From assembly GCA_002733665.1 (NCBI GenBank), contig NVWM01000002.1:119593-183592 (forward strand): a DNA stretch of 64,000 nt, given 5' to 3'. Shown here piece after piece: positions 6,866 through 14,611 of this stretch (within the stretch, counting starts at the first letter, position 1; every line of letters starts with the position of its first letter). The notes beneath the pieces are model-generated. The model had not been told where the DNA came from. It was given only the letters and a program-made list of their open reading frames with translations, and did not search any database. Source of the stretch: Lutibacter sp. (GTDB taxonomy: Bacteria > Bacteroidota > Bacteroidia > Flavobacteriales > Flavobacteriaceae). The translations under genes and the position numbers were made by a program.

Positions 6866-7666
6866 CTAGAAACGATTATCGCCATCAAGTATATCTCCAA
6901 TTCCTCCAAGAATACTACCTTCTCCTCTACTCTTTCCTCCTTGACGAGGAATTGAAGCCGCAATTCTTCCAGCCAATCTACTAAATGGCAACGATTGCAC
7001 ATATACAACTCCTGGACCTTGTAAATTCGCGAAAAAGAGTCCTTCTCCTCCGAAAACAGTATTTCTTACTCCGCCAACAAATTCAATATCATAACGAACA
7101 TCCTTCGTAAAACCTACCAAACATCCAGTATCTATTTTTAACATTTCTCCCGCAGCCAATACTTTTCTTGCTACTGTACCGCCAACATGTAAGAATGACA
7201 ACCCGTCACCTTCCAATTTTTGCATAATAAAACCTTCACCTCCAAACATTCCTCTTCCTAACTTCTTTGAAAATTCAACGCCAATAGAAACTCCTTTAGC
7301 GGCACATAAAAAAGCATCTTTTTGACAGATAAACTTTCCTTGATACGCCTCTAAATCAATTGGAATTATTTTTCCTGGATATGGTGCTGCAAACGATATT
7401 TTCTTTTTTCCTTGACCAATATTATGAAAAACAGTCATAAACAGACTTTCTCCTGTCAATAGTCTTTTTCCTGCCGAAAATATCTTTCCCAAAATACTTT
7501 CTGACTGACCAGATCCATCACCAAGAATCGTATCCATTTTGATATCTGTATCCATCATCATAAAACTTCCTGACTCTGCTACAACACCTTCTTGAGGGTC
7601 TAGTTCTACCTCTACATATTGCATTTCTTCTCCAAATATTTCGTAATCTATTTCGTGTGCGTTCAT
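6866..7666 (-). CDS. AIM24/TIGR00266 family protein
   Basis: This 266-residue soluble protein belongs to the AIM24 (TIGR00266, former DUF124) family, a double beta-helix fold also present in mitochondria. Visible signatures are VELDPQEGVVAESGSFMMMD near the start, the glycine-rich GRGMFGGEGFIMQKLEGDG block and NTVFGGEGLFFANLQGPG near residues 205-222. The C-terminal tail is glycine- and serine-rich (RQGGKSRGEGSILGG). The molecular function is not established. The gene follows the DUF4442 gene by 30 bases and is probably co-transcribed. Its stop codon overlaps a small GTCGC-CTCT-GCGAC-like hairpin. Confidence 0.88.
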   Translation of the reverse strand: MNAHEIDYEIFGEEMQYVEVELDPQEGVVAESGSFMMMDTDIKMDTILGDGSGQSESILGKIFSAGKRLLTGESLFMTVFHNIGQGKKKISFAAPYPGKIIPIDLEAYQGKFICQKDAFLCAAKGVSIGVEFSKKLGRGMFGGEGFIMQKLEGDGLSFLHVGGTVARKVLAAGEMLKIDTGCLVGFTKDVRYDIEFVGGVRNTVFGGEGLFFANLQGPGVVYVQSLPFSRLAGRIAASIPRQGGKSRGEGSILGGIGDILDGDNRF

Positions 7667-7696
7667 TTTTCTAAATGTTTAAGAGGTTCTTATAAA

Positions 7697-8152
7697 TTAT
7701 TTTTTTGCTCTAATACTCCATTCGTATTCAAACTTAGATACTTTTTCATTTGCTTCATCAAAACCTTCAGAAGTTAAAGTCAATTTTTCCCATTCTCCTG
7801 TTTTTATGGTTTTTTCAATCGACTGTTTAATTTTGTCTCCTTCCAAACAAGTAAAGGTTATTTTCCCTTTTGCTTTTTTTGTAAAATCCCCTTTCAAACC
7901 AGTTACTAACATTGATATTTTAGTATCACTATCAGTAATTTGTTTCATTAATAGAACTCCTGTTGTTAGTTCAGATGCCATTCCTTGAACAGCCCAATAT
8001 AAAGACTTGTAAGGGTTTTGGCTTATCCATCTATGACGTACAGTTACTCTTGTTTCTTTTTCTGTCAATGATTTCATCCGTACACCAGCAATATATGCTA
8101 AGGGTAATTTTACCATCAAAAAAAGGTTGATTTTATTTGGTGTAAATTTCAT
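7697..8152 (-). CDS. DUF4442 hotdog-fold protein (thioesterase-like)
   Basis: A 151-residue protein with a hotdog-fold pattern. The central helix region NPYKSLYWAVQGMASELTTG occupies the place of the thioesterase active-site helix, followed by the beta strands of the fold. It matches the DUF4442 family, related to PaaI-type acyl-CoA thioesterases but without demonstrated substrate. It is first in a two-gene unit with the AIM24 gene and divergent from the DUF4870/PadR operon. Confidence 0.8.
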   Translation of the reverse strand: MKFTPNKINLFLMVKLPLAYIAGVRMKSLTEKETRVTVRHRWISQNPYKSLYWAVQGMASELTTGVLLMKQITDSDTKISMLVTGLKGDFTKKAKGKITFTCLEGDKIKQSIEKTIKTGEWEKLTLTSEGFDEANEKVSKFEYEWSIRAKK

Positions 8153-8239
8153 TTATTCCTTTGATTATTTGCTGACAAGTTACTATTTTTTATTAAATAT
8201 ATACAACAACAATTATTTTCGATTTTGATTTTTTGGAGG

Positions 8240-8258
8240 TACTATACGTAGTATAGTA
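8240..8258. promoter_or_regulatory. Perfect inverted repeat, candidate PadR operator
   Basis: TACTATAC (8240-8247), a three-base spacer GTA, and GTATAGTA (8251-8258). Eight of eight arm bases are complementary. It lies in the divergent region, about 47 bases before the -33 element of the PadR operon promoter. PadR proteins bind palindromes of this size; the assignment is inference. Confidence 0.5.
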
Positions 8259-8304
8259 TTAAAAATACAAATGTTAAATAAATGTTAAATTACAGTACTT
8301 TGTA

Positions 8305-8336
8305 TTGCATATTACCTTTTTTTAACCGTATCTTTG
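8305..8336 (+). promoter_or_regulatory. Promoter of the DUF4870-padR-pspC operon
   Basis: TTG at 8305-8307, a 21-base spacer and TATCTTTG at 8329-8336, matching the Bacteroidota primary promoter. The start codon is 27 bases downstream. Confidence 0.65.
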
Positions 8337-8362
8337 CATTGTATAATAACTGATATAACATT

Positions 8363-8794
8363 ATGACATCAAAAAACGACAATAGTAACGCTTTCTTAAT
8401 TCACATTTCTGCATTTGCAGGATACTTCTTTCCGTTAGGAGGAGTTATTGCTCCATTAATCTTTTGGCAAGTAAAAAAAGATGAGAGTGAATATTTAGAT
8501 GAGCAAGGTAAAGAGGCGGTAAACTTTAATTTAAGTTTTTTGCTTTATACGTTTATTTTAGGACTTGCACTTATTCCGTTTATTTTCGGAACATTTTTTA
8601 GAGCATTTGAAAATATTGATCATATGCATAACGAATTTAATTTTGATTTTCCACATGCATTTGGATTTTTTGGAGGGATCTCAATCATAGGACTTTTAGG
8701 AATTATCCGATTTGTCTTTATCATTCTAGCAGCAATCAAAGCCAATAATGGTGAATATTATAAGTATCCTCTTACTATAAAATTTATTAAATAA
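8363..8794 (+). CDS. DUF4870 domain membrane protein
   Basis: A 143-residue protein with three membrane segments (about 13-33, 50-75 and 97-125). The first loop has the family signature HISAFAGYFFPLGGVIAPLI, then WQVKKDESEYLDEQGKEAVNF. DUF4870 proteins are small membrane proteins, related to Tic20-like proteins, of uncertain function. It is the first gene of an operon with PadR (gap 18 bases) and PspC, which points to a role in envelope homeostasis. No unusual feature. Confidence 0.88.
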   Translation: MTSKNDNSNAFLIHISAFAGYFFPLGGVIAPLIFWQVKKDESEYLDEQGKEAVNFNLSFLLYTFILGLALIPFIFGTFFRAFENIDHMHNEFNFDFPHAFGFFGGISIIGLLGIIRFVFIILAAIKANNGEYYKYPLTIKFIK

Positions 8795-8812
8795 TAAAAA
8801 ATCATTCAAAAT

Positions 8813-9154
8813 ATGAAGATTGAAAACACAAAAGCACAAATGCGAAAAGGAGTCTTAGAGTTCTGCATACTCTCTATTTTACAAGATAGAGATGCATATA
8901 CTTCTGAAATTCTTGGACACTTAAAAGATGCTAAATTACTAGTAGTAGAAGGAACAATATATCCTCTACTAACGCGCTTAAAAAACGCTGGATTACTCAA
9001 CTATCGTTGGGAGGAATCGACTTCTGGACCTCCACGAAAGTATTATGGTTTAACAGAAACTGGAAAATTATTTTTAAAAGAATTAAATACAACTTGGAGC
9101 GATTTAGTAAACGCTGTAACACTAGTAACAACAACAAAATCAACTAAAAAATGA
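8813..9154 (+). CDS. PadR family transcriptional regulator
   Basis: A 113-residue winged helix-turn-helix protein. The sequence MRKGVLEFCILSILQDRDAY begins the domain, EGTIYPLLTRLKNAGLL is the recognition helix region and GPPRKYYGLTETGK is the wing, all canonical for PadR. It lacks the large C-terminal dimerisation domain of subfamily 1, as in the small subfamily-2 regulators. The stop overlaps the start of the PspC gene by four bases (ATGA). It probably represses its own operon, possibly through the palindrome at 8240-8258. Confidence 0.93.
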   Translation: MKIENTKAQMRKGVLEFCILSILQDRDAYTSEILGHLKDAKLLVVEGTIYPLLTRLKNAGLLNYRWEESTSGPPRKYYGLTETGKLFLKELNTTWSDLVNAVTLVTTTKSTKK

Positions 9155-10896
9155 ATAAGACTATAAATATAAATCTCGGAGGATTGTTTTTTCACATCGA
9201 TGAAAATGCATATCAAAAATTAAACAGATATTTAAACGCTATCCGAAAATCATTGAGTGATGACCCTCAAGGTAGAGACGAAATCATCAAGGATATAGAA
9301 TTGCGTATTAGCGAACTATTAACTGATAAAATAGTTGACGAGCGTCAAGTAATTAGCGAATCTGATATTGAAGCAATTATTGGTATTATGGGTCAACCTG
9401 AAGACTATAATGTAGATGAAGAATTGTTTACAGAACAACCATATACTCAAAAAAGAAAAAAAGCATCTAAAAAATTATATAGAGATATAGATGATAAATT
9501 TTTAGGTGGAGTTGCTTCGGGAACGGCTCATTATATAGGAATTGAGCCTATTTGGTCACGTATATTTTGGTTAATTATGGCTTTCGGATTTGGCTTTGGA
9601 TTCTTAGCTTATCCACTACTTTGGATTTTACTTCCAAAGGCTGAAAGTACTTCTGAAAAATTGGAAATGGAAGGAGAACGTGTGAATATTGACAATATTG
9701 AGCGTAAAATTCGTGAAGAATTTGATTCATTATCTGTTCATGTAAAAGATGGCGCAGGAGAAATATCTGACAAAATAAAAGAAGGTACTGATGTTGTAAA
9801 AAAAAAATACGGGAATAAGTCAAAATCCGGATTACAAGAACTCTTAGATACTTTTGGGTCTATACTAATCACCTTATTAAAAGTCTTTGCTAAGTTTATT
9901 GGAGTGCTTATTATTTTTGTGTCAGCAATAACTCTATTGAGTTTGGTTATAGGAGCGTTTTCTTGGGGAAGTCTTGAGTTTCTAGGATTTGGAGAGGAAT
10001 TTTTACAGTATCCTTCTGAAATTTTCCACTCTACATTGCCATATTGGTTGATTGTCTTATTTGTCTTTGTAGCAGTTGCAATACCATTTGTATTATTATT
10101 TATGCTTGGATTAAAAATTCTTTCGAATAATACAAAATCATTTAGTAAAGTAACAAGTTTAACTTTATTAGCCTTATGGATTATCTCAATTTTAGGCTTG
10201 ATTTTTTCAGGAATAGATATTTCAAGTAAATATAAATATCACGAATACAAAAGCACAACTGAAGATTTAGAAATTACCGCAACAGATACTTTAAGAATTT
10301 CTATGATTGGTAATAAAGACTATAAAGATTTAAAATATAGGAATAATAATCAATTAAGAGTTATCACAGACAATGGTTCTAAAAAGGTTTTTTCATCTGA
10401 TGTTGATATTGATATTAGAAAAAGTGATACGAATTCAGCGTATATTAAAATTAGAAAAGGTGCTAGAGGACCTAACTCTGAAACAGCAAATGATAATGCA
10501 AGTAAACTAGAGTATCAATTTAAATTGGATGGAAATCGATTAACTCTAAACAACTATTTCTTAAATGAAGATAGAAGAAGTTTTATAGACCAAGAGGTTG
10601 ATGTAATATTATATTTACCTGAAGGCTATCATATTTATCTTGATAAATCTACGCGAAGATATCTATACGACGTCGATAATGTTCAAGACCTCTACGATAG
10701 AAGTATGACAAATCATTATTATATAATGGGTGAAAACGAATTAGATTGCCTAGACTGTAATACAGACAAAGTTATTGATGTAGATACTGACAATGTGAAT
10801 CTAAAGATTAATAAAGATGGAGTAGATTTAAAAATAAACACTGATGATGGTGATGTAAAAGTGAAAATTGATGAAAATGGAATAATTATTAAGTAA
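9151..10896 (+). CDS. PspC domain multi-pass envelope protein
   Basis: A 581-residue protein. Residues 1-95 are a soluble helical part (DPQGRDEIIKDIELRISELL) like that of HAAS/DUF1700 proteins paired with PadR. Residues 107-165 are a PspC domain (KLYRDIDDKFLGGVASGTAHYIGIEP with a membrane segment). Three further membrane segments lie at about 240-265, 292-325 and 338-358. The rest is extracytoplasmic. It ends in an acidic tail repeating the pattern (V/L)K(I/V)(N/D), as in NLKINKDGVDLKINTDDGDVK. PspC proteins take part in envelope stress sensing. The PadR-HAAS-PspC arrangement is well known, but this role is inferred from homology. Confidence 0.88.
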   Translation: MNKTININLGGLFFHIDENAYQKLNRYLNAIRKSLSDDPQGRDEIIKDIELRISELLTDKIVDERQVISESDIEAIIGIMGQPEDYNVDEELFTEQPYTQKRKKASKKLYRDIDDKFLGGVASGTAHYIGIEPIWSRIFWLIMAFGFGFGFLAYPLLWILLPKAESTSEKLEMEGERVNIDNIERKIREEFDSLSVHVKDGAGEISDKIKEGTDVVKKKYGNKSKSGLQELLDTFGSILITLLKVFAKFIGVLIIFVSAITLLSLVIGAFSWGSLEFLGFGEEFLQYPSEIFHSTLPYWLIVLFVFVAVAIPFVLLFMLGLKILSNNTKSFSKVTSLTLLALWIISILGLIFSGIDISSKYKYHEYKSTTEDLEITATDTLRISMIGNKDYKDLKYRNNNQLRVITDNGSKKVFSSDVDIDIRKSDTNSAYIKIRKGARGPNSETANDNASKLEYQFKLDGNRLTLNNYFLNEDRRSFIDQEVDVILYLPEGYHIYLDKSTRRYLYDVDNVQDLYDRSMTNHYYIMGENELDCLDCNTDKVIDVDTDNVNLKINKDGVDLKINTDDGDVKVKIDENGIIIK

Positions 10897-10991
10897 CAAT
10901 TCAGCCTATAAATATAACATTTGAGTAAACTACTTTTTAATGAAAGTTAAATAGTAATTAATTTTACACAAACTTTAAAAAACAACATATT

Positions 10992-11756
10992 ATGAACTTT
11001 TCAACGAAAAATCACAAGCTCCTTAATCTAAACATAAAAGGCGTGCGTAAAACAAAAATCACAATATTATTATTAATTCTAATCACAACAACATCTTGTA
11101 TGTTTGATGGCTTTGGAATTCAAGGAAACGGAAATGTAGTTACTGAAGACAGAAATATCTCTTCTGATTTTACTGCAATAAAAGTAAGTCAAGGAATACA
11201 AGTACATCTAACACAAGGATCAGATGTAGACTTATCGGTAGAAGCAGATGAAAACATCATTGACCTTCTCGTTACAGAGATTGATGGAGGTGTATTGAAA
11301 ATTTATTTTGACAAAAATGTAAATCGTGCTACAAGAAATATTTATTTAACTGCAACGAATATTAATAGCATTAGAACCTCAAGTGGTGCGCACGTAAAAG
11401 GAGAAAATACTATTGAAACAACTTCAATAACGTTAAGAGCATCAAGTGGAAGCGGAATAAACTTAGATTTAATTGCTGATAATGTTTCGTCTGATGTTTC
11501 TAGTGGAGCTAACATGAGACTTAGTGGTACAACACAAACCTTTGATGGAGATGCAAGCAGCGGAAGTCATATTAAAGCAACTAATTTAAAGTCAGAAATT
11601 TCAAAAGTTGATGTTTCAAGTGGCGCTAGTATTGATGTATATGCAAGTAAAAAAATAACTGCTCACGCAAGTAGTGGTGGAGATATTGACTATTCTGGAA
11701 ATCCAGAAACAGTTTCTAAATCTAAATCTTCTGGCGGAAGTATTTCTAAAAATTAA
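10992..11756 (+). CDS. Head-GIN domain (DUF2807) lipoprotein
   Basis: A 254-residue lipoprotein with lipobox TTSC (Cys36) after an unusually long N-terminal stretch; a later start near residue 17 is possible but has no ATG. After it comes the head-GIN motif (GIQGNGNVVTEDR) and a DUF2807 beta-helix-like domain. The domain repeats a SSG(A/G/S) step about every 20 residues (RTSSGAHV, RASSGSGI, DVSSGANM, DASSGSHI, DVSSGASI, HASSGGDI), a regular right-handed repeat fold. It follows the PspC gene by 95 bases and is probably part of the same envelope module. Biological role unknown. Confidence 0.88.
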   Translation: MNFSTKNHKLLNLNIKGVRKTKITILLLILITTTSCMFDGFGIQGNGNVVTEDRNISSDFTAIKVSQGIQVHLTQGSDVDLSVEADENIIDLLVTEIDGGVLKIYFDKNVNRATRNIYLTATNINSIRTSSGAHVKGENTIETTSITLRASSGSGINLDLIADNVSSDVSSGANMRLSGTTQTFDGDASSGSHIKATNLKSEISKVDVSSGASIDVYASKKITAHASSGGDIDYSGNPETVSKSKSSGGSISKN

Positions 11757-11877
11757 ATAGCAACTAACCGTGCTATTTAAAATTGGGTTGTAAATAGGCT
11801 AGAAATAACTATTTTAAAAATCATGATTCTCTTTTAAAATAAAATTCAAAACTTAACTAACAATCACATTTTGCAGT

Positions 11878-11913
11878 AACGTCTTCCTTGTTGTTGAGAC
11901 GTTGCTGCTTTTT
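11878..11913 (+). terminator. Candidate terminator after the head-GIN gene
   Basis: AACGTCT (11878-11884) pairs with AGACGTT (11897-11903) across a 12-base loop, followed by GCTGC and a run of T. The long loop makes it moderate rather than strong. Confidence 0.45.
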
Positions 11914-11918
11914 TGTCG

Positions 11919-11976
11919 GTCGCAAAGCGACGGTTAATTATTACTTCTTTAGATTCCTCTCTTAGCAGGAATGACA
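11919..11976. repeat. Intergenic inverted-repeat remnant
   Basis: A hairpin GTCGC-AAA-GCGAC (11919-11931) is followed by ATTCCT (11953-11958) mirrored by AGGAAT (11967-11972) and GACA. Both parts resemble the flavobacterial intergenic repeat at 6770-6866, which also pairs a GACA end with a GTCGC..GCGAC hairpin. It lies between convergent genes. Confidence 0.45.
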
Positions 11977-11987
11977 AAATAGGTGAA

Positions 11988-12923
11988 TTACGCTTTTGGC
12001 AAAAAGACCTCAGCCATCATACAACGTGCACTTCCACCTCCACAAGCCTCAATAGTATCTAAAGAACTTGATAGGATTTTACAATGACGTTCAATAATAG
12101 TTCTTTGAGCCACCGTTAAACTTTTATCTGCAGATGTTGACATCACAATATAACGTTCATCATTTGCTCCCATAATTTGTAACATATTTCCTGCAAAATT
12201 ATTTACTTGGTCTTCGCTAATAGCAATAATTTCTTTTCCGTCTTCTTTTAATTCTTTAACGAGTTGCTTACGCTCTTTTTTATCATCAATAGAATTTAAG
12301 CAAACAACAGCAAAGTTTTCTGCCAAGCACATCATAACATTGGTATGATAAATTGCTTTGCGCTCCTCTCCTACTGTTTGATACGAAGTGAATAAAATTG
12401 GTGTATATTCAAAATCTTCACAAAATTCAATCACCAAATCTTCTTCTGCTCTTGGTGACAAGGCACAATACGCTTTTCTACTAACTCTATCTAACAACAA
12501 ACTTCCTGTTCCTTCAAGAAAAATTTCTTCCTCTTCAGCTGATGAATAATCAACTATATTTTCTATAACAAAGCCATTTTCTTCTAGTATATCTAAAACA
12601 TCATCTCTACGTTCATGCCTTCTATTCTCTGCAAACATAGGATACAATGCTACTGTTCCATTTTGATGAAAAGAAATCCAATTATTAGGAAATATAGAGT
12701 CTGGAGTATCTGGTTCTTTTGTGTCTTCAATCACTATTACATTTACGCCAACTAATCTCAGCTTATCTACAAACGCATCAAATTCTTGTAAAGCCTTTGC
12801 TTGCACAGTTGCTGGCAATAAATTGTCAAGTACTTTTTGATAGTAGTTGTTTACAGCCGTTTGTTCATTCATCCTAAAGTTTACAGGACGAATCATTAAA
12901 ATTGTATTGGTAATTTGTTCCAC
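11988..12923 (-). CDS. ctlX: Citrulline utilization hydrolase CtlX-type
   Basis: A 311-residue member of the guanidino-group modifying (amidinotransferase-fold) superfamily. The start reads EQITNTILMIRPVNFRMNEQ, typical of CtlX. Also visible are the substrate-binding block DSIFPNNWISFH (about 75-86), EGTGSLLLDR, the histidine region IYHTNVMMCL and the C-terminal GGGSARCM with the likely catalytic Cys301. CtlX-type enzymes act on citrulline-type substrates. The chosen start is GTG. A TATTTTTG promoter element lies 20 bases upstream. It is transcribed apart from the thioredoxin gene (gap 64 bases) but sits next to a second enzyme of the same fold. Confidence 0.85.
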   Translation of the reverse strand: MEQITNTILMIRPVNFRMNEQTAVNNYYQKVLDNLLPATVQAKALQEFDAFVDKLRLVGVNVIVIEDTKEPDTPDSIFPNNWISFHQNGTVALYPMFAENRRHERRDDVLDILEENGFVIENIVDYSSAEEEEIFLEGTGSLLLDRVSRKAYCALSPRAEEDLVIEFCEDFEYTPILFTSYQTVGEERKAIYHTNVMMCLAENFAVVCLNSIDDKKERKQLVKELKEDGKEIIAISEDQVNNFAGNMLQIMGANDERYIVMSTSADKSLTVAQRTIIERHCKILSSSLDTIEACGGGSARCMMAEVFLPKA

Positions 12924-12942
12924 AGTTCTTCTATTTATTATG

Positions 12943-12950
12943 CAAAAATA
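12943..12950 (-). promoter_or_regulatory. TAnnTTTG element upstream of ctlX
   Basis: Minus-strand TATTTTTG, 20 bases before the GTG start. No clear TTG partner is visible at the expected distance, so this is a partial match. Confidence 0.35.
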
Positions 12951-12987
12951 GATAAAATGTTAGATATATTATATATAAAATGATTTG

Positions 12988-13596
12988 TTATAAATCTAAT
13001 AGATTTAAAAGGTCTATAACTGTATTTTGCCCTTTGTCTTTATTATACCATTTTTGCAAATCTTCTTTAAATTCTGGTGTTAATTTGCCATGCTTCTTTT
13101 TATAATCATCCACTAATTTTGTAGCATCACTTGGTCTTGGACCATAAGAATTTAAAACTTCTTCTGATTCACTATCAATCATAATAAGTTTTGGAATTGA
13201 TTGATTTCCGTTCGTTAAAAAAGCATCCATCAATTCAATATTTTCATCACGCAAAACCACTTTTAAATCAATTGCATCGTTTAATTCAACAACCTTATTA
13301 ATAGCTGGCATTACATGTGCTGCATCTCCACACCAACTCTCTGTTAAAACTAACCAAGTAATTTTCTTAGAATGATTTGATAGCCTTTCTATTTGATTTT
13401 CTGATACTTTTAATGTTTTATTCCAACGCTTCAAGCGCCTATCGTTTAACAAAGTATAGTTTATCAATGCCTCAGTTTTCTCTTCTCCAGTTGTTGACTT
13501 TTCAGCAACCAAATCTTTAACTAAAAGAACATATTGGTTATAAGAAATACCTTTCTCTAAAGCCTGACTGATTATTGTTTTTTTATTTGAATCCAT
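12988..13596 (-). CDS. Thioredoxin-family protein with a single active-site cysteine
   Basis: A 202-residue protein with a helical N-terminal region (1-75) and a thioredoxin fold. The active-site region reads LTESWCGDAAHVMPAI, with Cys89 followed by GDA instead of the usual CxxC second cysteine. Later come the cis-proline region QSIPKLIMID and a lysine-rich C-terminal helix. It matches the Thioredoxin_9-like flavobacterial family. Without a resolving cysteine it cannot work as a simple dithiol oxidoreductase. A monothiol or chaperone-like role is possible. It follows the DDAH-like gene by 100 bases. No export signal is visible. Confidence 0.8.
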   Translation of the reverse strand: MDSNKKTIISQALEKGISYNQYVLLVKDLVAEKSTTGEEKTEALINYTLLNDRRLKRWNKTLKVSENQIERLSNHSKKITWLVLTESWCGDAAHVMPAINKVVELNDAIDLKVVLRDENIELMDAFLTNGNQSIPKLIMIDSESEEVLNSYGPRPSDATKLVDDYKKKHGKLTPEFKEDLQKWYNKDKGQNTVIDLLNLLDL

Positions 13597-13696
13597 TTTT
13601 TTATATTTAGAATTGATAAGACGAAAAGTATATTGATAACTTACATATAACTTGAATCTAATGGAAGTATTAAAATGATTTGAAATTGAAGAAAAA

Positions 13697-14611
13697 CTAC
13701 TCTCTTATCAAAGGCATTGTAGAGCAACGCAACAATCCTTCTTGCTTAGATATTTCTGCATAAGGCACTTCTTCTACTGTAAAACCTTGTTCACGAAGCC
13801 AAGTGTTAAGTCGTGTAAAATTTTCCTCAGAAACAATAACTTCTTCTGAAATTGAAAAAACATTAGAATTCATATTATACATTTCTTCGGAAGTGATTTC
13901 AAAAAGGTTCTCTTTTCCAAATAAGTCTACTAAAAACTGATATTCTTTTTCAACCAAAAATCCATTGCGATGAATAATTGCTTTATCAGTTCCTATTGGT
14001 TGAAAACAACAATCTAAATGAAGTGCATTATTACGAGCATCAGTATTTGATTTTCGCAGTTCAAAAGATTTTACAATTTTGTGTGGAAATAGTTCTTGCA
14101 AAGCAATTACAGCATCCATATTTGTACGTGCAGTGATATAATCTGCATAATCATCACCTGAATATGTTCCAACAAAAATATACTCATTCCATGGCATTAC
14201 ATCACCACCTTCAACATGTGCTTCTTCTGGCAATGTGATAATATTCTCAGGATTTATTTGATCAATCACATATTGAATTGCATCAATTTCTTTATCTCTT
14301 TCAGGAAGAATGTTGGCTTTTACAAATTTGTCATCAATAACAAAAGCAATATCGCGCGCAAAAATCTGATTGTAATTCTCTAATTGTTTTGGTCTATAAA
14401 CCTCTATATCATATTTCGAAAAAATAGCCGCAACTGTTTCTATCTCTGCAACCATATCTTCTACTTTGGGATATGTTCCTGCTTTTACATGTTCGGCAGA
14501 TTTAGGATCATAACAATCTTCAATTTTTGGTATTGGCCCATTACTAAATGCTGTACCTAAAACAACTGCTTTAAGACGTGAAGTCTCATTGGTAACATTG
14601 AGTTTCAACAT
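13697..14611 (-). CDS. Dimethylarginine dimethylaminohydrolase-like amidinohydrolase
   Basis: A 304-residue enzyme of the amidinotransferase/deiminase fold. The catalytic elements are EGGD (134-137), LHLDCC with His198, Asp200 and Cys201, and a C-terminal LLRCSTMPL with the likely nucleophile Cys296. This pattern fits DDAH/arginine deiminase relatives, which attack the guanidinium carbon of arginine-type substrates and release citrulline or a similar product. The exact substrate is not readable. The ATG directly abuts the stop of citrate synthase with no gap, so the two are strongly coupled. Confidence 0.82.
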   Translation of the reverse strand: MLKLNVTNETSRLKAVVLGTAFSNGPIPKIEDCYDPKSAEHVKAGTYPKVEDMVAEIETVAAIFSKYDIEVYRPKQLENYNQIFARDIAFVIDDKFVKANILPERDKEIDAIQYVIDQINPENIITLPEEAHVEGGDVMPWNEYIFVGTYSGDDYADYITARTNMDAVIALQELFPHKIVKSFELRKSNTDARNNALHLDCCFQPIGTDKAIIHRNGFLVEKEYQFLVDLFGKENLFEITSEEMYNMNSNVFSISEEVIVSEENFTRLNTWLREQGFTVEEVPYAEISKQEGLLRCSTMPLIRE

